NCBI GenBank assembly: GCA_963511305.1
Contig: CAUPIJ010000011.1
Coordinates: 1-47,659, forward strand
Direction: 5' to 3'
Length of the DNA: 47,659 nucleotides
DNA from: Propionimicrobium sp963511305
GTDB lineage: Bacteria; Actinomycetota; Actinomycetes; Propionibacteriales; Propionibacteriaceae
Below, in pieces: positions 47,558 to 47,659 of the stretch. The stretch's first letter is position 1. Every line of letters starts with the position of its first letter. Below the pieces are notes generated by a model that saw nothing but the letters and a program-made list of their open reading frames with translations, made no database searches and had not been told where the DNA came from. Both the position numbers and the translations under genes were made by a program.

Positions 47558-47659
47558 ATGTCTACGAAAAAACGTGAGAAACTTTTACTGATTAATTTAG
47601 AAGGTCTGGCTGGTGAATGTTTGAATCTGATTACCCATGGCAAGGCTCCTGTTCTAAGA
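47558..47659 (+). CDS. Start of an unidentified gene, cut by the window edge
   Basis: ATG 47558 opens a frame that runs uninterrupted for 34 codons to the window end: MSTKKREKLLLINLEG, then LAGECLNLITHGKAPVLR. A TGGAATGA just upstream is a weak ribosome binding site. The pattern of a leucine-rich helix followed by HGKAPVLR faintly recalls the N-terminus of Spo11/topoisomerase VI A-type proteins, but this is only a guess from a short stretch. The upstream 236 bp (47322-47557) are AT-rich and contain promoters for this gene and the divergent LPKTG gene. Confidence 0.45.
   Translation, partial: MSTKKREKLLLINLEGLAGECLNLITHGKAPVLR

Overview
The window looks like chromosome from a moderately GC-rich actinobacterium. 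The signs are a GuaB3-type IMPDH relative, a plant-type (class II) DAHP synthase next to a PASTA serine/threonine kinase, a FadD15-like acyl-CoA ligase, a DEDDh/GIY-YIG fusion protein, a C-terminal 'sunset' domain protein, and LPKTG surface proteins in the style of Actinomycetaceae. The family is an inference and the species cannot be read from the sequence. No rRNA, tRNA, CRISPR array or insertion sequence was recognised.

Layout. (1) 1-1.5 kb: a small module (DUF2975-like membrane protein plus Cro-like HTH regulator) bracketed by two near-identical 53-bp inverted repeats, then a Nudix hydrolase. (2) 1.5-6.9 kb: a lipoprotein polysaccharide deacetylase, then the guanine cluster guaB, guaB3, a chorismate mutase and guaA, closed by a strong terminator. 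(3) 7.1-11.4 kb: an AT-richer accessory island with an EF-hand/EcsC-like protein and an McrBC-type modification-dependent restriction locus whose mcrC is frameshifted. (4) 11.7-27.9 kb: an actinobacterial core block (PspC, lipA/lipB, an A24 peptidase, fadD, sunset protein, cyclophilin, Lrp ligand-binding domain, DEDDh/GIY-YIG nuclease, metalloprotease lipoprotein, two acyltransferases, DAHP synthase, PASTA kinase). From memory its gene content resembles the pknL-aroG-fadD15 region of M. tuberculosis. (5) 28-29.3 kb: a CapA-like lipoprotein and a decayed PIN toxin. (6) 29.5-41.8 kb: one co-directional sugar-acid operon. (7) 42-47.7 kb: two paralogous LPKTG cell-wall proteins on the minus strand and the start of a further gene at the right edge.

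The most interesting system is region 6. It encodes 6-phosphogluconate dehydrogenase, a PfkB sugar-acid kinase, a LarA-family nickel-pincer racemase/epimerase with all three cofactor enzymes (LarE, LarB, LarC), an unknown 74-aa protein, glucuronate isomerase (UxaC), a fructuronate-reductase-type dehydrogenase (UxuB) and a GPH transporter fused to a cytidylate-kinase-like domain. No mannonate dehydratase and no KDPG aldolase are present. D-gluconate 2-epimerase is a known activity of the LarA superfamily. The gene set therefore fits a self-contained route: glucuronate, fructuronate, mannonate, then nickel-dependent C2 epimerisation to gluconate, 6-phosphogluconate and ribulose 5-phosphate. This would bypass KDG and the Entner-Doudoroff steps. 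The pathway is inferred from gene content and active-site residues and has not been demonstrated.

Several genes show a -10-like hexamer ending 5-7 nt before the start codon and no Shine-Dalgarno sequence, suggesting leaderless transcripts.
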